A DNA stretch of 64,000 nucleotides, taken from the NCBI GenBank assembly GCA_027489535.1, contig JAIXZO010000012.1, positions 122,808 through 186,807 of the forward strand, written 5' to 3'. This document shows, piece after piece, positions 32,575 to 42,406 of the stretch. The notes beneath the pieces are model-generated. The model did no database searches. It was not told where the DNA came from and was given only the letters and a program-made list of their open reading frames with translations. Each line of letters begins with the position of its first letter. Positions within the stretch are counted from its first letter, which is position 1. The stretch is from Hyphomicrobiales bacterium. Its GTDB lineage: Bacteria; Pseudomonadota; Alphaproteobacteria; Rhizobiales; Beijerinckiaceae. The position numbers were made by a program, and so were the translations under genes.

Positions 32575-33506
32575 CAGCCGAGCCTCGTGCCGGCCGGGGC
32601 CTTCGTGCCGCGCAGGAAATCCTCGACGCGCATGGGCTTGGACCCGGCGCGCTGCACCTCGAGCAGGCGCACCGCGCCCTCGCCGCAGGCGACGGTGAGG
32701 ACATCGTCGAGCGTCGTTCCGGGCGGGCCGTCGCCGGCGACGCGTTGCGTCCGAAGCACCTTCAGCCGCTCCGGGCCCTTGCCGAGATCGATCGCGGTGA
32801 AGGCGCCGGGAAAGGGCGACAATCCGCGCACGAGATCGTGCACGGATTGGGCGGGGGCGGACCAATCGATGCGGGAATCGTCGTTGGTGATCTTCTTGGC
32901 GTAGGTGACGCCCTCGTCCGGTTGCGGCGTAAAGCCGAGACCGCCGCGCGACAATGCCGCGAGCGCCCGCGCCATCAGGTCCGCGCCGAGCCCGGCCATG
33001 CGGTCGTGCAGCTCGCCGGCCGTCATGTCGGGCGTGACGGCGATGCGTTCGACCATGGCGACGGGGCCCGTATCGAGGCCCTCTTCCATCCGCATCACGG
33101 CGACGCCGCTCTCCGCATCCCCCGCCATGATCGCGCGCTGGATCGGGGCCGCGCCGCGCCAGCGCGGCAGCAGCGAGGCGTGCAGGTTGAGGCAGCCCAG
33201 AGCGGGCAGGTCGAGGATGGGCTTCGGCAGGATCATGCCGTAGGCGACGACCACGGCCACGTCGGCGTCATGCGCCGCAAAGGTCTCGACGGCCTCCTCG
33301 GTGCGCAGCGTCTTGGGCGTGAGCACTGGGATGCCGAAGCGCTCGGCGGCGACATGAACGGGAGACTTGCGCAGATCCATGCCGCGGCCCGCAGGCTTCG
33401 GCTCGCGCGTATAGACCGCCACCACGTCGCAGCCGTGGCCGATGATGCCGGCGAGGACGGGCACGGAGAAATCCGGCGTGCCCATGAAGACGACGCGCAG
33501 GCTCAT
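32574..33506 (-). CDS. fmt: Methionyl-tRNA formyltransferase
   Basis: 310-aa enzyme formylating initiator Met-tRNA. The conserved pieces are [14 protein letters not shown], the folate-binding/catalytic stretch [21 protein letters not shown], and DTGPVAM with the catalytic Asp. The C-terminal OB-like domain runs from about residue 205. It lies 7 nt downstream of def, its functional partner (deformylation). Confidence 0.96.
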   Translation of the reverse strand: MSLRVVFMGTPDFSVPVLAGIIGHGCDVVAVYTREPKPAGRGMDLRKSPVHVAAERFGIPVLTPKTLRTEEAVETFAAHDADVAVVVAYGMILPKPILDLPALGCLNLHASLLPRWRGAAPIQRAIMAGDAESGVAVMRMEEGLDTGPVAMVERIAVTPDMTAGELHDRMAGLGADLMARALAALSRGGLGFTPQPDEGVTYAKKITNDDSRIDWSAPAQSVHDLVRGLSPFPGAFTAIDLGKGPERLKVLRTQRVAGDGPPGTTLDDVLTVACGEGAVRLLEVQRAGSKPMRVEDFLRGTKAPAGTRLG

Positions 33507-33513
33507 GCCCGGG

Positions 33514-34032
33514 TCATTCCGCGTTCTCGCGCTTGGCGGCCTTGCTGAATTTCTTGATCGCGCGCTCGCGCTTCAGACGGGAGAGATGGTCGATGAACAG
33601 CTTGCCGTCGAGATGGTCGATCTCGTGCTGCAGACAGGTCGCCAGAAGGCCGTCGGCTTCGACTTCCAGCTCGCGCCCCCCGCCGTCCATGTAGCGAACG
33701 CGCACGCGCGAGGGCCGCTCGACCGCCTCGTAGTAGTCGGGGATCGAGAGGCAGCCCTCCTCATAGACGGACAGCTCGTCCGAGGCCCAGACGATTTCCG
33801 GGTTGATGAACACCTGCGGCGCGGGCGGATCGTCCTTGCGCGCCACGTCGATGGTCACCACCCGTTGCGGCACGCCGATCTGGATGGCGGCGAGGCCGAT
33901 GCCGGGCGCTTCGTACATGGTTTCGAACATGTCGACGAGCAGCGCGCGCACCTGTGCGTCCACGCGGGTCACGGGTTCGGACACCTTGCGGAGCAGGGGC
34001 TCGGGGAGGACGAGGATCGGACGTTTCGCCAT
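33514..34032 (-). CDS. def: Peptide deformylase
   Basis: 172-aa metalloprotease removing N-terminal formyl groups. All three motifs are intact: [19 protein letters not shown] (metal Cys) and QHEIDHLDG (metal His pair). The ATG at 34032 gives the standard [14 protein letters not shown] start; a GTG three codons upstream at 34041 is possible. The C-terminal Lys-rich tail is normal for alphaproteobacteria. Confidence 0.96.
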   Translation of the reverse strand: MAKRPILVLPEPLLRKVSEPVTRVDAQVRALLVDMFETMYEAPGIGLAAIQIGVPQRVVTIDVARKDDPPAPQVFINPEIVWASDELSVYEEGCLSIPDYYEAVERPSRVRVRYMDGGGRELEVEADGLLATCLQHEIDHLDGKLFIDHLSRLKRERAIKKFSKAAKRENAE

Positions 34033-34124
34033 GGCGGCCACGACATAATCATTCGCGGCCTCGGGGTCAAACTGTTCTTGATATGTTCTGGACCGAGGCG
34101 CGAAATCCGATTATCGTGCGACGC

Positions 34125-35315
34125 ATGGACAAGCTCTTGCTCACCGTCGGCGGCATCGGCCTTACCGGCGCGGACGTCACGCTCGCCCTTCTCGGCGCGA
34201 CGCTGCTCGTGTTGCTGCTGTTGTGGCGGCGCTCGTCGCAAGCCGGCGAGGTGCTGCGGGCGGAAACCGCCGCGGCGGCCGAGCGGCAACGCGAGCTCGA
34301 CGACAAGATCGCCCATCTGCTGCAGGCGCAGGCCCAGTTCACGGGACGCATGGCGCAGATCGGCGAGAGCTTCGACCACAAGCAGGCCAATCTCGCCCGG
34401 CTGCTGACCGACCGCATCGAGGGAATGAACAATCGTTTGGGCGAGGGCCTTCAGGCCAACCTCAAATCGACGCACGAGAACCTGTCCAAGCTCAACGAGC
34501 GCCTCGTGGTGATCGACGAGGCACAGAAGCGCATGGGCGACCTCACCACCGAGATGCTGACGCTCAAGGACGTGCTGTCGAACAAGCAGACGCGCGGGGC
34601 CTTCGGGCAAGGCCGGATGGAGGCCATCGTCAAGGATGCGCTGCCGATGGGCGCTTACACGTTTCAAGCGACGCTGAAAAACGGCAAGCGCCCCGATTGC
34701 GTCATCCGACTGCCGGGCGACGACCGGCCGCTTGCGGTCGACGCCAAATTCCCGCTCGAAGCCTTCACCGCCTTTCGGGAGGCGCAGGGCGACGAGGCGC
34801 GGGCGCTTGCCGGCCGGCGCGTGCGCAACGATGTGGGCATCCACATCAAGGACGTGGCCGAGAAGTACCTGATCGCCGGCGCCACGCAGGACATTGCCGT
34901 GCTCTTCGTGCCCGCCGAGTCGATCTATGCCGATCTGCAGGAGCATTTCGACGATCTGGTGCAGTCGGCCCATCGCCGCCGCGTGCTGATCGTCTCGCCC
35001 TCGCTGCTGACGATGGCGATTCAGGTGATGCAGGCCATCGTCCGGGACGCGAAGATGCGCGAACAGGCACATATGATCCAGGACGAGGTGCGCAAGCTGC
35101 TGGAGGACGTGGTGCGGCTGCGCGACCGGGTCGGCAAGCTGGACGGCCATTTCCGCCAAGTGCAGGACGATGTGGGCCAAGTCGTCACCTCCGCCGACAA
35201 GATCCTCAAGCGGGGCGAACGCATCGATGCGTTGGAATTTCAGACGCCCGCCGCCCTCGCGCCGTCCGAATCCGCCGAGACGCTCGCCATGGCGCGCGGT
35301 CTGCCGGCGGCGTGA
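34125..35315 (+). CDS. rmuC: DNA recombination protein RmuC
   Basis: 396-aa RmuC-family protein, implicated in limiting inversions and rearrangements. It has an N-terminal membrane helix (VTLALLGATLLVLLLLWRR), a coiled coil (about residues 40-150), then the conserved nuclease-like RmuC domain with GAFGQGRMEAIVKDALP, PLAVDAKFPLEAF and HIKDVAEKYLI. The start is uncertain between ATG codons at 34083 and 34125; neither has a strong ribosome-binding site. It is divergent from def. Confidence 0.88.
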   Translation: MDKLLLTVGGIGLTGADVTLALLGATLLVLLLLWRRSSQAGEVLRAETAAAAERQRELDDKIAHLLQAQAQFTGRMAQIGESFDHKQANLARLLTDRIEGMNNRLGEGLQANLKSTHENLSKLNERLVVIDEAQKRMGDLTTEMLTLKDVLSNKQTRGAFGQGRMEAIVKDALPMGAYTFQATLKNGKRPDCVIRLPGDDRPLAVDAKFPLEAFTAFREAQGDEARALAGRRVRNDVGIHIKDVAEKYLIAGATQDIAVLFVPAESIYADLQEHFDDLVQSAHRRRVLIVSPSLLTMAIQVMQAIVRDAKMREQAHMIQDEVRKLLEDVVRLRDRVGKLDGHFRQVQDDVGQVVTSADKILKRGERIDALEFQTPAALAPSESAETLAMARGLPAA

Positions 35316-35405
35316 GGCGTCTCGCCGCCCCTGCGAAGGGCCGATTGCAGCGCGGAAGCACGGGCTTTAGCCTGTCCGCGACCTGAAACGCGGACGGGAC
35401 ACGCC

Positions 35406-36563
35406 ATGGATTTCGGCTTCACCGAAGAAGAAGAGATGATCCGCAGCGCCGCCGCGCGCATCGCGGCGGATCGTCTGGCTCCCGTCGCCGACCGGCTGGA
35501 CCGGGGCGAGGGGCGCGCCGACCTGCTCGCCAATCTGAAGGTCTTGGCCGAGAACGGCTTCATGGCGCTCAACGTGCGGGCCGAATACGGCGGCACGGAA
35601 GCGGGCACGGTCGCCTTCGCCCTCGCGATCGAGGAGCTCGCCAAGGCCTGCGCCTCCACCGCCGTCACCGCATCGGTGACGAACATGGTCGGAGAGGTCA
35701 TTCAGGCCGTCGGTTCGGAGGACCAGCGCCGGCGGCATTTGCCCAAGCTCGCGGACGGCACCTATCCGGCGGGCGCATTTTGCCTGACCGAGAGCGAGGC
35801 GGGATCGGACCCGGCCGGCATGCGGACGCGCGCACGGCGCGACGGCGACGATTGGGTGCTCGACGGGTCGAAGATCTACATCACCTCGGGCGAATATGCG
35901 GGGGTGTACGTCGTGTGGGCGGTCACCGACGCGACCCGGCCGAAAGGCAAGGGCATCTCCTGCTTCCTCGTCGAGGCGGGTACGCCGGGCCTCGTGATCG
36001 GCAAGGCCGAGGAGAAGATGGGCCAGCACGGTTCGGCCACCAACACCGTGCATTTCGACGCTTGCCGCGTCCCGGCCTCCGCCTTGATGGGCCGGGAGAA
36101 CGACGGCTTCCGCGTCGCCGTCGGCGAACTTGCGGGAGGCCGCATCGGCATCGCCGCGCTGTCGCTCGGCATCGCCCGCGCCGCCATGGATGCGGCCGTC
36201 GCCTATGTGCGCGAGCGCCGGCAGTTCGGCCAGAGCATCGCGGATTTCCAAGGCATTCAGTGGATGATCGCCGACCGCGAGACGGATCTGGAGGCTGCAA
36301 GGCTCCTCATCCTCAACGCGGCGGCGCGCAAGGACAAAGGTGAACCCTTCGGCCGCGAGGCCTCGATGGCGAAGCTGTTCGCGTCGGAGGCAGCGCATCG
36401 GGCGACCGACACCGCGTTGCAGCTGTTCGGCGGCGCCGGCTATTGCCGCGACCACCCCGTCGAGCGCCATGCCCGAGACGCCCGGATCACGCGCATCTAC
36501 GAGGGAACGTCCGAAGTTCAGCGCTTGATCATCGCCCGCGAGACGCTGCGCAACGCCGGTTGA
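35406..36563 (+). CDS. Acyl-CoA dehydrogenase
   Basis: 385-aa FAD flavoprotein catalysing the first step of beta-oxidation or branched amino-acid degradation. It has the N-terminal helical domain (FTEEEEMIRSAAARIA), the FAD/substrate loop FCLTESEAGSDPAGMRT, and the ERRQFGQSIADFQ segment. The C-terminal IYEGTSEVQRLIIARE contains the catalytic Glu of short/medium-chain enzymes. Chain length cannot be told. It is 45 nt upstream of the acyl-CoA-synthetase/GNAT fusion. Confidence 0.93.
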   Translation: MDFGFTEEEEMIRSAAARIAADRLAPVADRLDRGEGRADLLANLKVLAENGFMALNVRAEYGGTEAGTVAFALAIEELAKACASTAVTASVTNMVGEVIQAVGSEDQRRRHLPKLADGTYPAGAFCLTESEAGSDPAGMRTRARRDGDDWVLDGSKIYITSGEYAGVYVVWAVTDATRPKGKGISCFLVEAGTPGLVIGKAEEKMGQHGSATNTVHFDACRVPASALMGRENDGFRVAVGELAGGRIGIAALSLGIARAAMDAAVAYVRERRQFGQSIADFQGIQWMIADRETDLEAARLLILNAAARKDKGEPFGREASMAKLFASEAAHRATDTALQLFGGAGYCRDHPVERHARDARITRIYEGTSEVQRLIIARETLRNAG

Positions 36564-36608
36564 TTTCACCGCCATATTGCGGTGCAGCATGTGGTCTAGG
36601 ATGCGCCG

Positions 36609-39326
36609 ATGAGCACCTATCGCCTCGACCGCCTGTTCGCCCCGCGTTCCGTCGCCGTCATCGGCGCAAGCCCCCGGCCGGAATCTCTGGGTCGAGCGGT
36701 GTTGAACAAGATCGTCGCCGGAGGGTTCGAAGGCCGCATCGACGTGGTCAATCCCAACCACGCCGAAGTCGAAGGCATCGTTTGCGTCCCCTCCCTCGCC
36801 GCGCTGCCGCACGCGCCGGACGTGATCGTGGTGGCCACGCCCAAACAGGCGGTTCCGGCGATCATCGACGAAGCGGGTGCACGCGGCACGGCCGCCGCCG
36901 TCATCATCACCGCGGGATTCGACAAGGGACCGGGTTCGACTGAACGGCGTATCGTCGAATCCGCCCGCCGCACGGGTTTGCGCCTGGTAGGCCCCGATTG
37001 CATGGGCGTGATCGCACCCCGCACAAAATTCGACGCGGGCTTCGCCGCGCGTCCGGCCCGCGTCGGCGACCTCGCGCTGATCTCGCAATCCGGCGCCATC
37101 GCGGGCGCGATGCTGGAATGGGCGGCGCTCAACGGCGCCGGGTTCTCGGGCGTGTTGTCGCTCGGGGACAAGGTCGACGTGGATTTCGGCGACATGCTCG
37201 ATTTCTTCGCGGAGGACAGACATACGCGCGCCGTCCTCGTCTATGTCGAGGAGATCACCAACGCGGCCAAGTTCATGTCCGCCGCCCGGGCGGCCGCCCG
37301 CGTCAAACCGGTGGTCGTGGTGCGGGCGGGACGTCACAAGGGCCGCCCGTCGCCGCCACGCACGCATTCCGGAGCCTTGGCACGTCCCGACGCCGTCTAT
37401 GATGCGGCATTCCGCCGGGCGGGCCTGTTGCGCGTTCATGATCTCGACCAGATGTTCGCGGCCGCCGAGACCCTCTCGCGGATCGCGCCCTTTGTCGGCG
37501 ACCGCGTCACGATGCTCACCAACGGCGGCGGCTTGGGCAGGCTGGCGGCCGACAGGCTCGTCGATCTCGAAGGGCGTTTCGCCACGCTCGACGCCGCCAC
37601 GCGCGTGGCGCTCGATGCAGCCTTGCCGTTCGGTTGGTCCAAGGCGAACCCCGTGGACATCCGGGGAGACGCCGACGCGGACACCTATGCCCGCGCGCTC
37701 GACGTGATCCTCGCCGATACGTGCTCGGATGCGGTCCTGCTGCTGCACTCGCCGACCGCGCTCGCCTCCACCCGCGGCATCGCGGAAGCCGTCGCGGCGA
37801 CCGTCAAATCGCATCGTGAACGCAGCTTCCGGCCCAAACCCGTCTTCACCGTCTGGGCGGGAGACGTCGGCGCGGCGGAACCGGCGCTCGGGCCGTTGCG
37901 CGTGCCGACTTACGGCACCGAGGCGGACGCCGTGCGCGGACTCAGCGCGCTCGTGCGTTATCGCAAGGCGCAGGAGGCGTTGCTCGAGACCCCGCCGAGC
38001 CTGCCGGCCGATTTCTCGCCGGACGTGGACGCGGCCCGCGCGGCGGTGCAGGGCGTCCTCGCCGCCGGGCGCTCATGGCTCGACCCCGAAAGCATGTCGC
38101 GCCTGCTGGCGGCGTACGACATTCCGACGGTCCGGAGCTTCGTCGCGGCCGGGGCCGCGGAGGCGGCTAACAAGGCCGAGGCGCTGATCGACGGCGGCTT
38201 TCAGGTCGCCCTCAAGATCCTCTCCGACGACATCCCGCACAAATCCGAGGTGGGAGGGGTCGTGCTCAATCTGGCCTCACGCCGTGCCGTCGAGATCGCG
38301 GCGGAAGACATGCTGTTGCGCGTGCGACGGTTGCGCCCCGAGGCCCGGATCGGCGGTTTCGTCGTGCAGGCGACGGTGCAGCGCCCGCACGGGCGGGAAT
38401 TGATCGCGGGCATCGCGGACGATTCCTTGTTCGGGCCCGTCATCGTGTTCGGGCGCGGCGGCACCGCCGTCGAGGTGATCGACGACGCCGGGGTGGCGTT
38501 GCCGCCGCTCGATCTGAAACTGGCACGCGACATGATCGCGCGCACCCGCGTGTCGCGGCAGATCGAAGGCTATCGCGGCATGCCGGCCGCCGACGGCGAG
38601 GCCGTCGCTCTGACATTGGTAAAACTCGCGCAGATGGCGGCGGATTTGCCCGAAATCCGCGAACTCGATCTCAATCCCCTCGTCGCCGACGAGACCGGGG
38701 TGGTGGTGCTCGATGCGCGCGCCGTCGTCGCCCCCGTCCCGGGGGGCACCCGCAGGCGGGGGAACCCGCGCTTCGCGGTCGCGCCTTATCCCTGCGAATG
38801 GGAACGCAGCCTGTCCTTGAAGGACGGGACGGCGGTACGCGTGCGCCCCGTACGGCCGGAAGACGAGCCGCTCTACGGGGAATTCTTCAAGCACATCACG
38901 CCGGAAGACCTGAGGTTGCGGTTCTTCGCGCCGGTGAAGGACTTCAACCACGCCTTCATTGCCCGCCTGACGCAGATCGACTACGCCCGCGCCATGGCCT
39001 TCGCGGCGTTGGACGACGCGACGGGGGAGCTGCTGGGCGTGGTCCGGCTGCACACGGACGCCAACCGTCAGGAGGGCGAATACGCCATTCTGCTGCGCTC
39101 GGACCTGAAGGGCCGGGGGCTCGGTTGGGCGTTGATGCGCCTCATCATCGAATACGCCAAGGCCGACGGACTGGCGCGCATCTCGGGCCAGATCCTGCGC
39201 GAGAACACGACGATGCTCGCCATGGTGAAGGCGCTCGGTTTCGACGCCATGGCGGACCCGGACGAGCCGGAACTGCGCAAGGTGACGCTGGATCTGACGC
39301 GCGTCGACGAAGAGGCGGAGGCCTGA
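36609..39326 (+). CDS. Acyl-CoA synthetase (NDP-forming)-GNAT fusion, Pat/YfiQ-like protein acetyltransferase
   Basis: 905-aa multidomain protein. In order: CoA-binding Rossmann domain (RSVAVIGASPRPESLG), succinyl-CoA-ligase-like domain (LISQSGAIAGAMLEWA), ATP-grasp domain (from about residue 480, ALKILSDDIPHKSEVGGVV), and C-terminal GNAT domain (about residues 730-890) with the acetyl-CoA loop LKGRGLGWALM. Homologues acetylate lysines on proteins such as Acs. A His-Ser-Gly-Ala-Leu motif where the phospho-His of active NDP-forming synthetases lies (residues about 256-260) is retained. It follows an acyl-CoA dehydrogenase, whose thioester pathway it may regulate. Confidence 0.88.
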   Translation: MSTYRLDRLFAPRSVAVIGASPRPESLGRAVLNKIVAGGFEGRIDVVNPNHAEVEGIVCVPSLAALPHAPDVIVVATPKQAVPAIIDEAGARGTAAAVIITAGFDKGPGSTERRIVESARRTGLRLVGPDCMGVIAPRTKFDAGFAARPARVGDLALISQSGAIAGAMLEWAALNGAGFSGVLSLGDKVDVDFGDMLDFFAEDRHTRAVLVYVEEITNAAKFMSAARAAARVKPVVVVRAGRHKGRPSPPRTHSGALARPDAVYDAAFRRAGLLRVHDLDQMFAAAETLSRIAPFVGDRVTMLTNGGGLGRLAADRLVDLEGRFATLDAATRVALDAALPFGWSKANPVDIRGDADADTYARALDVILADTCSDAVLLLHSPTALASTRGIAEAVAATVKSHRERSFRPKPVFTVWAGDVGAAEPALGPLRVPTYGTEADAVRGLSALVRYRKAQEALLETPPSLPADFSPDVDAARAAVQGVLAAGRSWLDPESMSRLLAAYDIPTVRSFVAAGAAEAANKAEALIDGGFQVALKILSDDIPHKSEVGGVVLNLASRRAVEIAAEDMLLRVRRLRPEARIGGFVVQATVQRPHGRELIAGIADDSLFGPVIVFGRGGTAVEVIDDAGVALPPLDLKLARDMIARTRVSRQIEGYRGMPAADGEAVALTLVKLAQMAADLPEIRELDLNPLVADETGVVVLDARAVVAPVPGGTRRRGNPRFAVAPYPCEWERSLSLKDGTAVRVRPVRPEDEPLYGEFFKHITPEDLRLRFFAPVKDFNHAFIARLTQIDYARAMAFAALDDATGELLGVVRLHTDANRQEGEYAILLRSDLKGRGLGWALMRLIIEYAKADGLARISGQILRENTTMLAMVKALGFDAMADPDEPELRKVTLDLTRVDEEAEA

Positions 39327-39333
39327 CCGCGCC

Positions 39334-40005
39334 TCAGCCCTTCACGAGCACGATATGCAGGCTGCGGGGGCCATGCGCCCCCAGCAGCATCTTCTGCTCG
39401 ATGTCGGCGGAGCGCGACGGGCCGGTAATCCAGTTCACCGTGCGCGGCATCTCGCCCTTGCCGTGGGCAAAACGCAGCTTGGCCCACATGTCCTCGTAGT
39501 CGCCCGTCACGTCCTTCGCATCGACCACGGCGATGGCGTAGTCGGGCAGGAAGTTGAGGGTCGTCGGGTTTTCGTGACCCGAGGTCATGACCAGCGTGCC
39601 CGTTTCCGCCACGCCCGCAAAGGCATGGTTGACGCCCGCGAGATCCTTACCGTCGCTCTTTCCGGCGGCGATTTCAAGCGCCGTGTCGCCCCAAGGCATC
39701 GCGTCAAGGCGCGGATCGTCGCCGCGGCGGATGCGGGCCGGGAGATTGTTGTCGCGCAGATAGGCGGCGACGGCCGCCGGCACGTCGGCGCGGGTCTCGA
39801 CTTCGACGACGGTCGCCAGTGCGGCTTCCGCCTGCTCCTTGAACAACGCCACGCGCTCGTCATGCGGCAATCGCCCGCGTTCCACCACGAGCCCGCGCGG
39901 CGCGGTCTCGATGCGGTCCTCGACGGCGGAGACGCGCGGGCGCTCACGTCCTGTCACGCCAAGCGAGCGGCGGATGTTGGAGAGGATGTCGGCGCGGGCG
40001 GTCAT
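39334..40005 (-). CDS. lutC: LUD-domain lactate utilisation protein C
   Basis: 223-aa LutC/YkgG-type protein, part of the LutABC complex oxidising L-lactate to pyruvate. The LUD domain shows GVNHAFAGVAETGTLVM and NFLPDYAIAVVDAKDV, and ends with GPRSLHIVLV. Its ATG overlaps the lutB stop by 4 nt (ATGA). It is last in the lutA-lutB-lutC operon and runs convergently into the GNAT fusion gene, with a 7-nt gap. Confidence 0.93.
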   Translation of the reverse strand: MTARADILSNIRRSLGVTGRERPRVSAVEDRIETAPRGLVVERGRLPHDERVALFKEQAEAALATVVEVETRADVPAAVAAYLRDNNLPARIRRGDDPRLDAMPWGDTALEIAAGKSDGKDLAGVNHAFAGVAETGTLVMTSGHENPTTLNFLPDYAIAVVDAKDVTGDYEDMWAKLRFAHGKGEMPRTVNWITGPSRSADIEQKMLLGAHGPRSLHIVLVKG

Positions 40006-41435
40006 GCGCTCCTCCCTTTGCGGCGAGCCTTCCACTGCTGCTGGAACGTCGCGCCTTGCGGTGCGGGGAAATCGCGGTGGTCGGTCCAGCCGGCGGCCAA
40101 GGGGAGCGATTTGAAACGGCCCGTCGATTTGCCGAGCCAAGCCAGTCCGCGCATCGCGACGCCCGTGGCGAGGCGGTAGAGCGCCGGGCGCTTTGCGAAG
40201 AACGCCCAGAAGCCGATGCCCCAGCGGACGGTCGCCGGGGACAAATGCCGCTCGAATTCGCGCTCGCGCCAATGCCGCATCAGCTTCGGCAGCGGGATGC
40301 GGACCGGGCAGACGCTTTCGCAGCGGCCGCAGAAAGTGGAGGCGTTCGGCAGGTGCCCGCCCTTGTCCACGCCGATCAGCGTCGGCGTCAGCACCGCGCC
40401 CATCGGGCCGGGATAGACCCAGCCGTAAGCATGGCCGCCGACGGCGTGGTAGACCGGGCAATGGTTCATGCACGCGCCGCAGCGGATGCAGCGCAGCATC
40501 TCCTCGAATTCGGTGCCGAGCATGGCCGAGCGGCCGTTGTCGAGCAGCACCACATGGTACTCCTCCGGGCCGTCCACGTCGGTCGGGCGACGCGGGCCGG
40601 TGGAGAAGGTCGTGTAGACGCTCATCTCCTGCCCGGTGGCGGAGCGGGCGAGCACGCGCAGGATCTGCGAGGCGTCCTCGAGCGTCGGCACCACCTTCTC
40701 GATGGAGGCGATGACGATGTGCACCTTGGGCAGCGTCTGCGTGAGGTCGCCGTTGCCCTCGTTGGTCACGATGATCGAGGTGCCGGTCTCCGCGATCAGG
40801 AAGTTCGCGCCGGTGATGCCCACATCGGCGGCGAGGAACTTCTCGCGCAGGATCATGCGCGCCTCGGTGAGAAGCTGCGTCGGCTGCGAAAGGTCGCGGG
40901 CGGGGTCGAGATGCGTGTGATGCTTGCGGAAGTCGCTCTCGATCTGCGACGCGTTGAGATGCACCGCAGGCGCGATGATGTGCGAGGGCGCCTCATGGCG
41001 CAGCTGGATGATGTATTCGCCGAGATCGGTCTCGACCGCCTTCATCCCCGCCGCCTCGATGGCGTCGTTGAGCGCGATCTCCTCGGAGATCATCGATTTG
41101 CCCTTGGTGACGGTCTTCGCGCCCACGCGCGCGCAGATGTCGAGCACCGCCTGCCGGGCTTCCTCGGCCGTGCGGGCCCAATGCACCTGCCCGCCGGCCT
41201 TGGTCACGTTCTCCTCGTAGCGCTCCAGATAGAGGTCGAGGTTCTTCAGCGTGTGGTTCTTGATGTCGCGGGCGGAGTCGCGCAGGCCCTCGAATTCGGG
41301 GAGCTTGGCGGCCACGGCGGCGCGGCGGTCGATGAAGTTCTGACGGACGTTGCCGAGCGCCTTTTGCAACTGCGCATCGTCGAGCGCATGGCGGGCATTG
41401 TCCTTGAACTGCGGTGAGGTGGGCTGTGCGGTCAC
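40002..41435 (-). CDS. lutB: Iron-sulfur lactate utilisation protein B
   Basis: 477-aa protein with an N-terminal LUD domain (KGKSMISEEIALNDAIEA; FLIAETGTSIIVTNEGNG) and two 4Fe-4S motifs, CIRCGACMNHCPVY and CGRCESVCPVRIP, which pass electrons between LutA and the respiratory chain. A C-terminal DUF3390-like tail follows. It starts with GTG at 41435, 10 nt after lutA ends. Length matches LutB/LldF. Confidence 0.95.
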   Translation of the reverse strand: MTAQPTSPQFKDNARHALDDAQLQKALGNVRQNFIDRRAAVAAKLPEFEGLRDSARDIKNHTLKNLDLYLERYEENVTKAGGQVHWARTAEEARQAVLDICARVGAKTVTKGKSMISEEIALNDAIEAAGMKAVETDLGEYIIQLRHEAPSHIIAPAVHLNASQIESDFRKHHTHLDPARDLSQPTQLLTEARMILREKFLAADVGITGANFLIAETGTSIIVTNEGNGDLTQTLPKVHIVIASIEKVVPTLEDASQILRVLARSATGQEMSVYTTFSTGPRRPTDVDGPEEYHVVLLDNGRSAMLGTEFEEMLRCIRCGACMNHCPVYHAVGGHAYGWVYPGPMGAVLTPTLIGVDKGGHLPNASTFCGRCESVCPVRIPLPKLMRHWREREFERHLSPATVRWGIGFWAFFAKRPALYRLATGVAMRGLAWLGKSTGRFKSLPLAAGWTDHRDFPAPQGATFQQQWKARRKGRSA

Positions 41436-41445
41436 TGTCGCGTCC

Positions 41446-42231
41446 TCATTCCGCCGCTTCGGCGGGCACGCCGATCGGCGGGGCGTCGGTCATGCCGGCG
41501 AGCACTTCGGCGACGTGCCTGACTTCGATGCTCTTGCCCTCGCGGTGCAGCTTGCCCGCCATGTTCATCAGGCAGCCGAGATCGCCCGCGAGCAGCGTAT
41601 GCGCGCCCGATTCCGTGACGTTCTCGGTCTTCTTGGAGACGATGGAATCGGAGATGTCGCCGTATTTGACGGCGAAGGTGCCGCCGAAGCCGCAACACAC
41701 CTCGTTTTCCTTCATCTCGACGATGTTCACGCCCGGGATGCTCGACAGCAGCATGCGCGGCTGGCTCTTCACGCCGAGTTCGCGCAGGCCCGAGCAGCTG
41801 TCGTGATAGGTCACGTCTCCCGCGAAGGCGGCGTCGACCTTGGTGACGCCCAGCACGTCGACGAGAAACGAGACCAGTTCATACGTCTTGTCCGCGAGCG
41901 CTGCGGCGCGCTGGGACAGGTTGGGGTCGCCTTGGAAAAGCTCGGGAAAGTGCTTCTTGATCTGCCCGGCGCAGGAGCCGGACGGCGCGACGACATAGTC
42001 GTAACGCTCGAAGGCCGCGATGGTCTTCTCCGCAATGGCGCGGGCGTTGGCGCGGTCGCCGGAATTGAAGGCGGGCTGGCCGCAGCAGGTCTGGCTCGGC
42101 ACGTCCACCCGGCATCCGGCATCTTCCAGCAGCTTCGCCGCGGCGAAGCCCACTGACGGACGCATCAGATCGACGAGGCAGGTGACGAAGAGCCCGACAC
42201 GGATCGGCCGTGCGGCGGAATTCTGAGGCAA
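41446..42231 (-). CDS. lutA: Lactate utilisation protein A (CCG-domain Fe-S protein)
   Basis: 261-aa heterodisulfide-reductase-like subunit with two cysteine-rich CCG domains: SQTCCGQPAFNSG with the upstream TCLVDLMRP, and ENEVCCGFGGTF with YHDSCSGLRELG. It is part of the membrane-peripheral L-lactate oxidase. A TTG start at 42231 is chosen because GGGGAGAG stands 5 nt before it; an in-frame ATG at 42282 would add a 17-residue basic leader without a comparable signal. Confidence 0.92.
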   Translation of the reverse strand: MPQNSAARPIRVGLFVTCLVDLMRPSVGFAAAKLLEDAGCRVDVPSQTCCGQPAFNSGDRANARAIAEKTIAAFERYDYVVAPSGSCAGQIKKHFPELFQGDPNLSQRAAALADKTYELVSFLVDVLGVTKVDAAFAGDVTYHDSCSGLRELGVKSQPRMLLSSIPGVNIVEMKENEVCCGFGGTFAVKYGDISDSIVSKKTENVTESGAHTLLAGDLGCLMNMAGKLHREGKSIEVRHVAEVLAGMTDAPPIGVPAEAAE

Positions 42232-42406
42232 GGATACTCTCCCCAAGCGGCGGCTCGAACGACCGGCCTTGACGGCGGACATTGCACCGCGCGCGCCCCG
42301 CTTTCAAGCCGAGCGACTGCGGCGCGGGAGCGCGGACGGTCGCGCTTACGCCGGTGCGGCGCAGCACGGAATGATGTAGCCTCCGCTCAAACAAGTGGGA
42401 CTGGAC

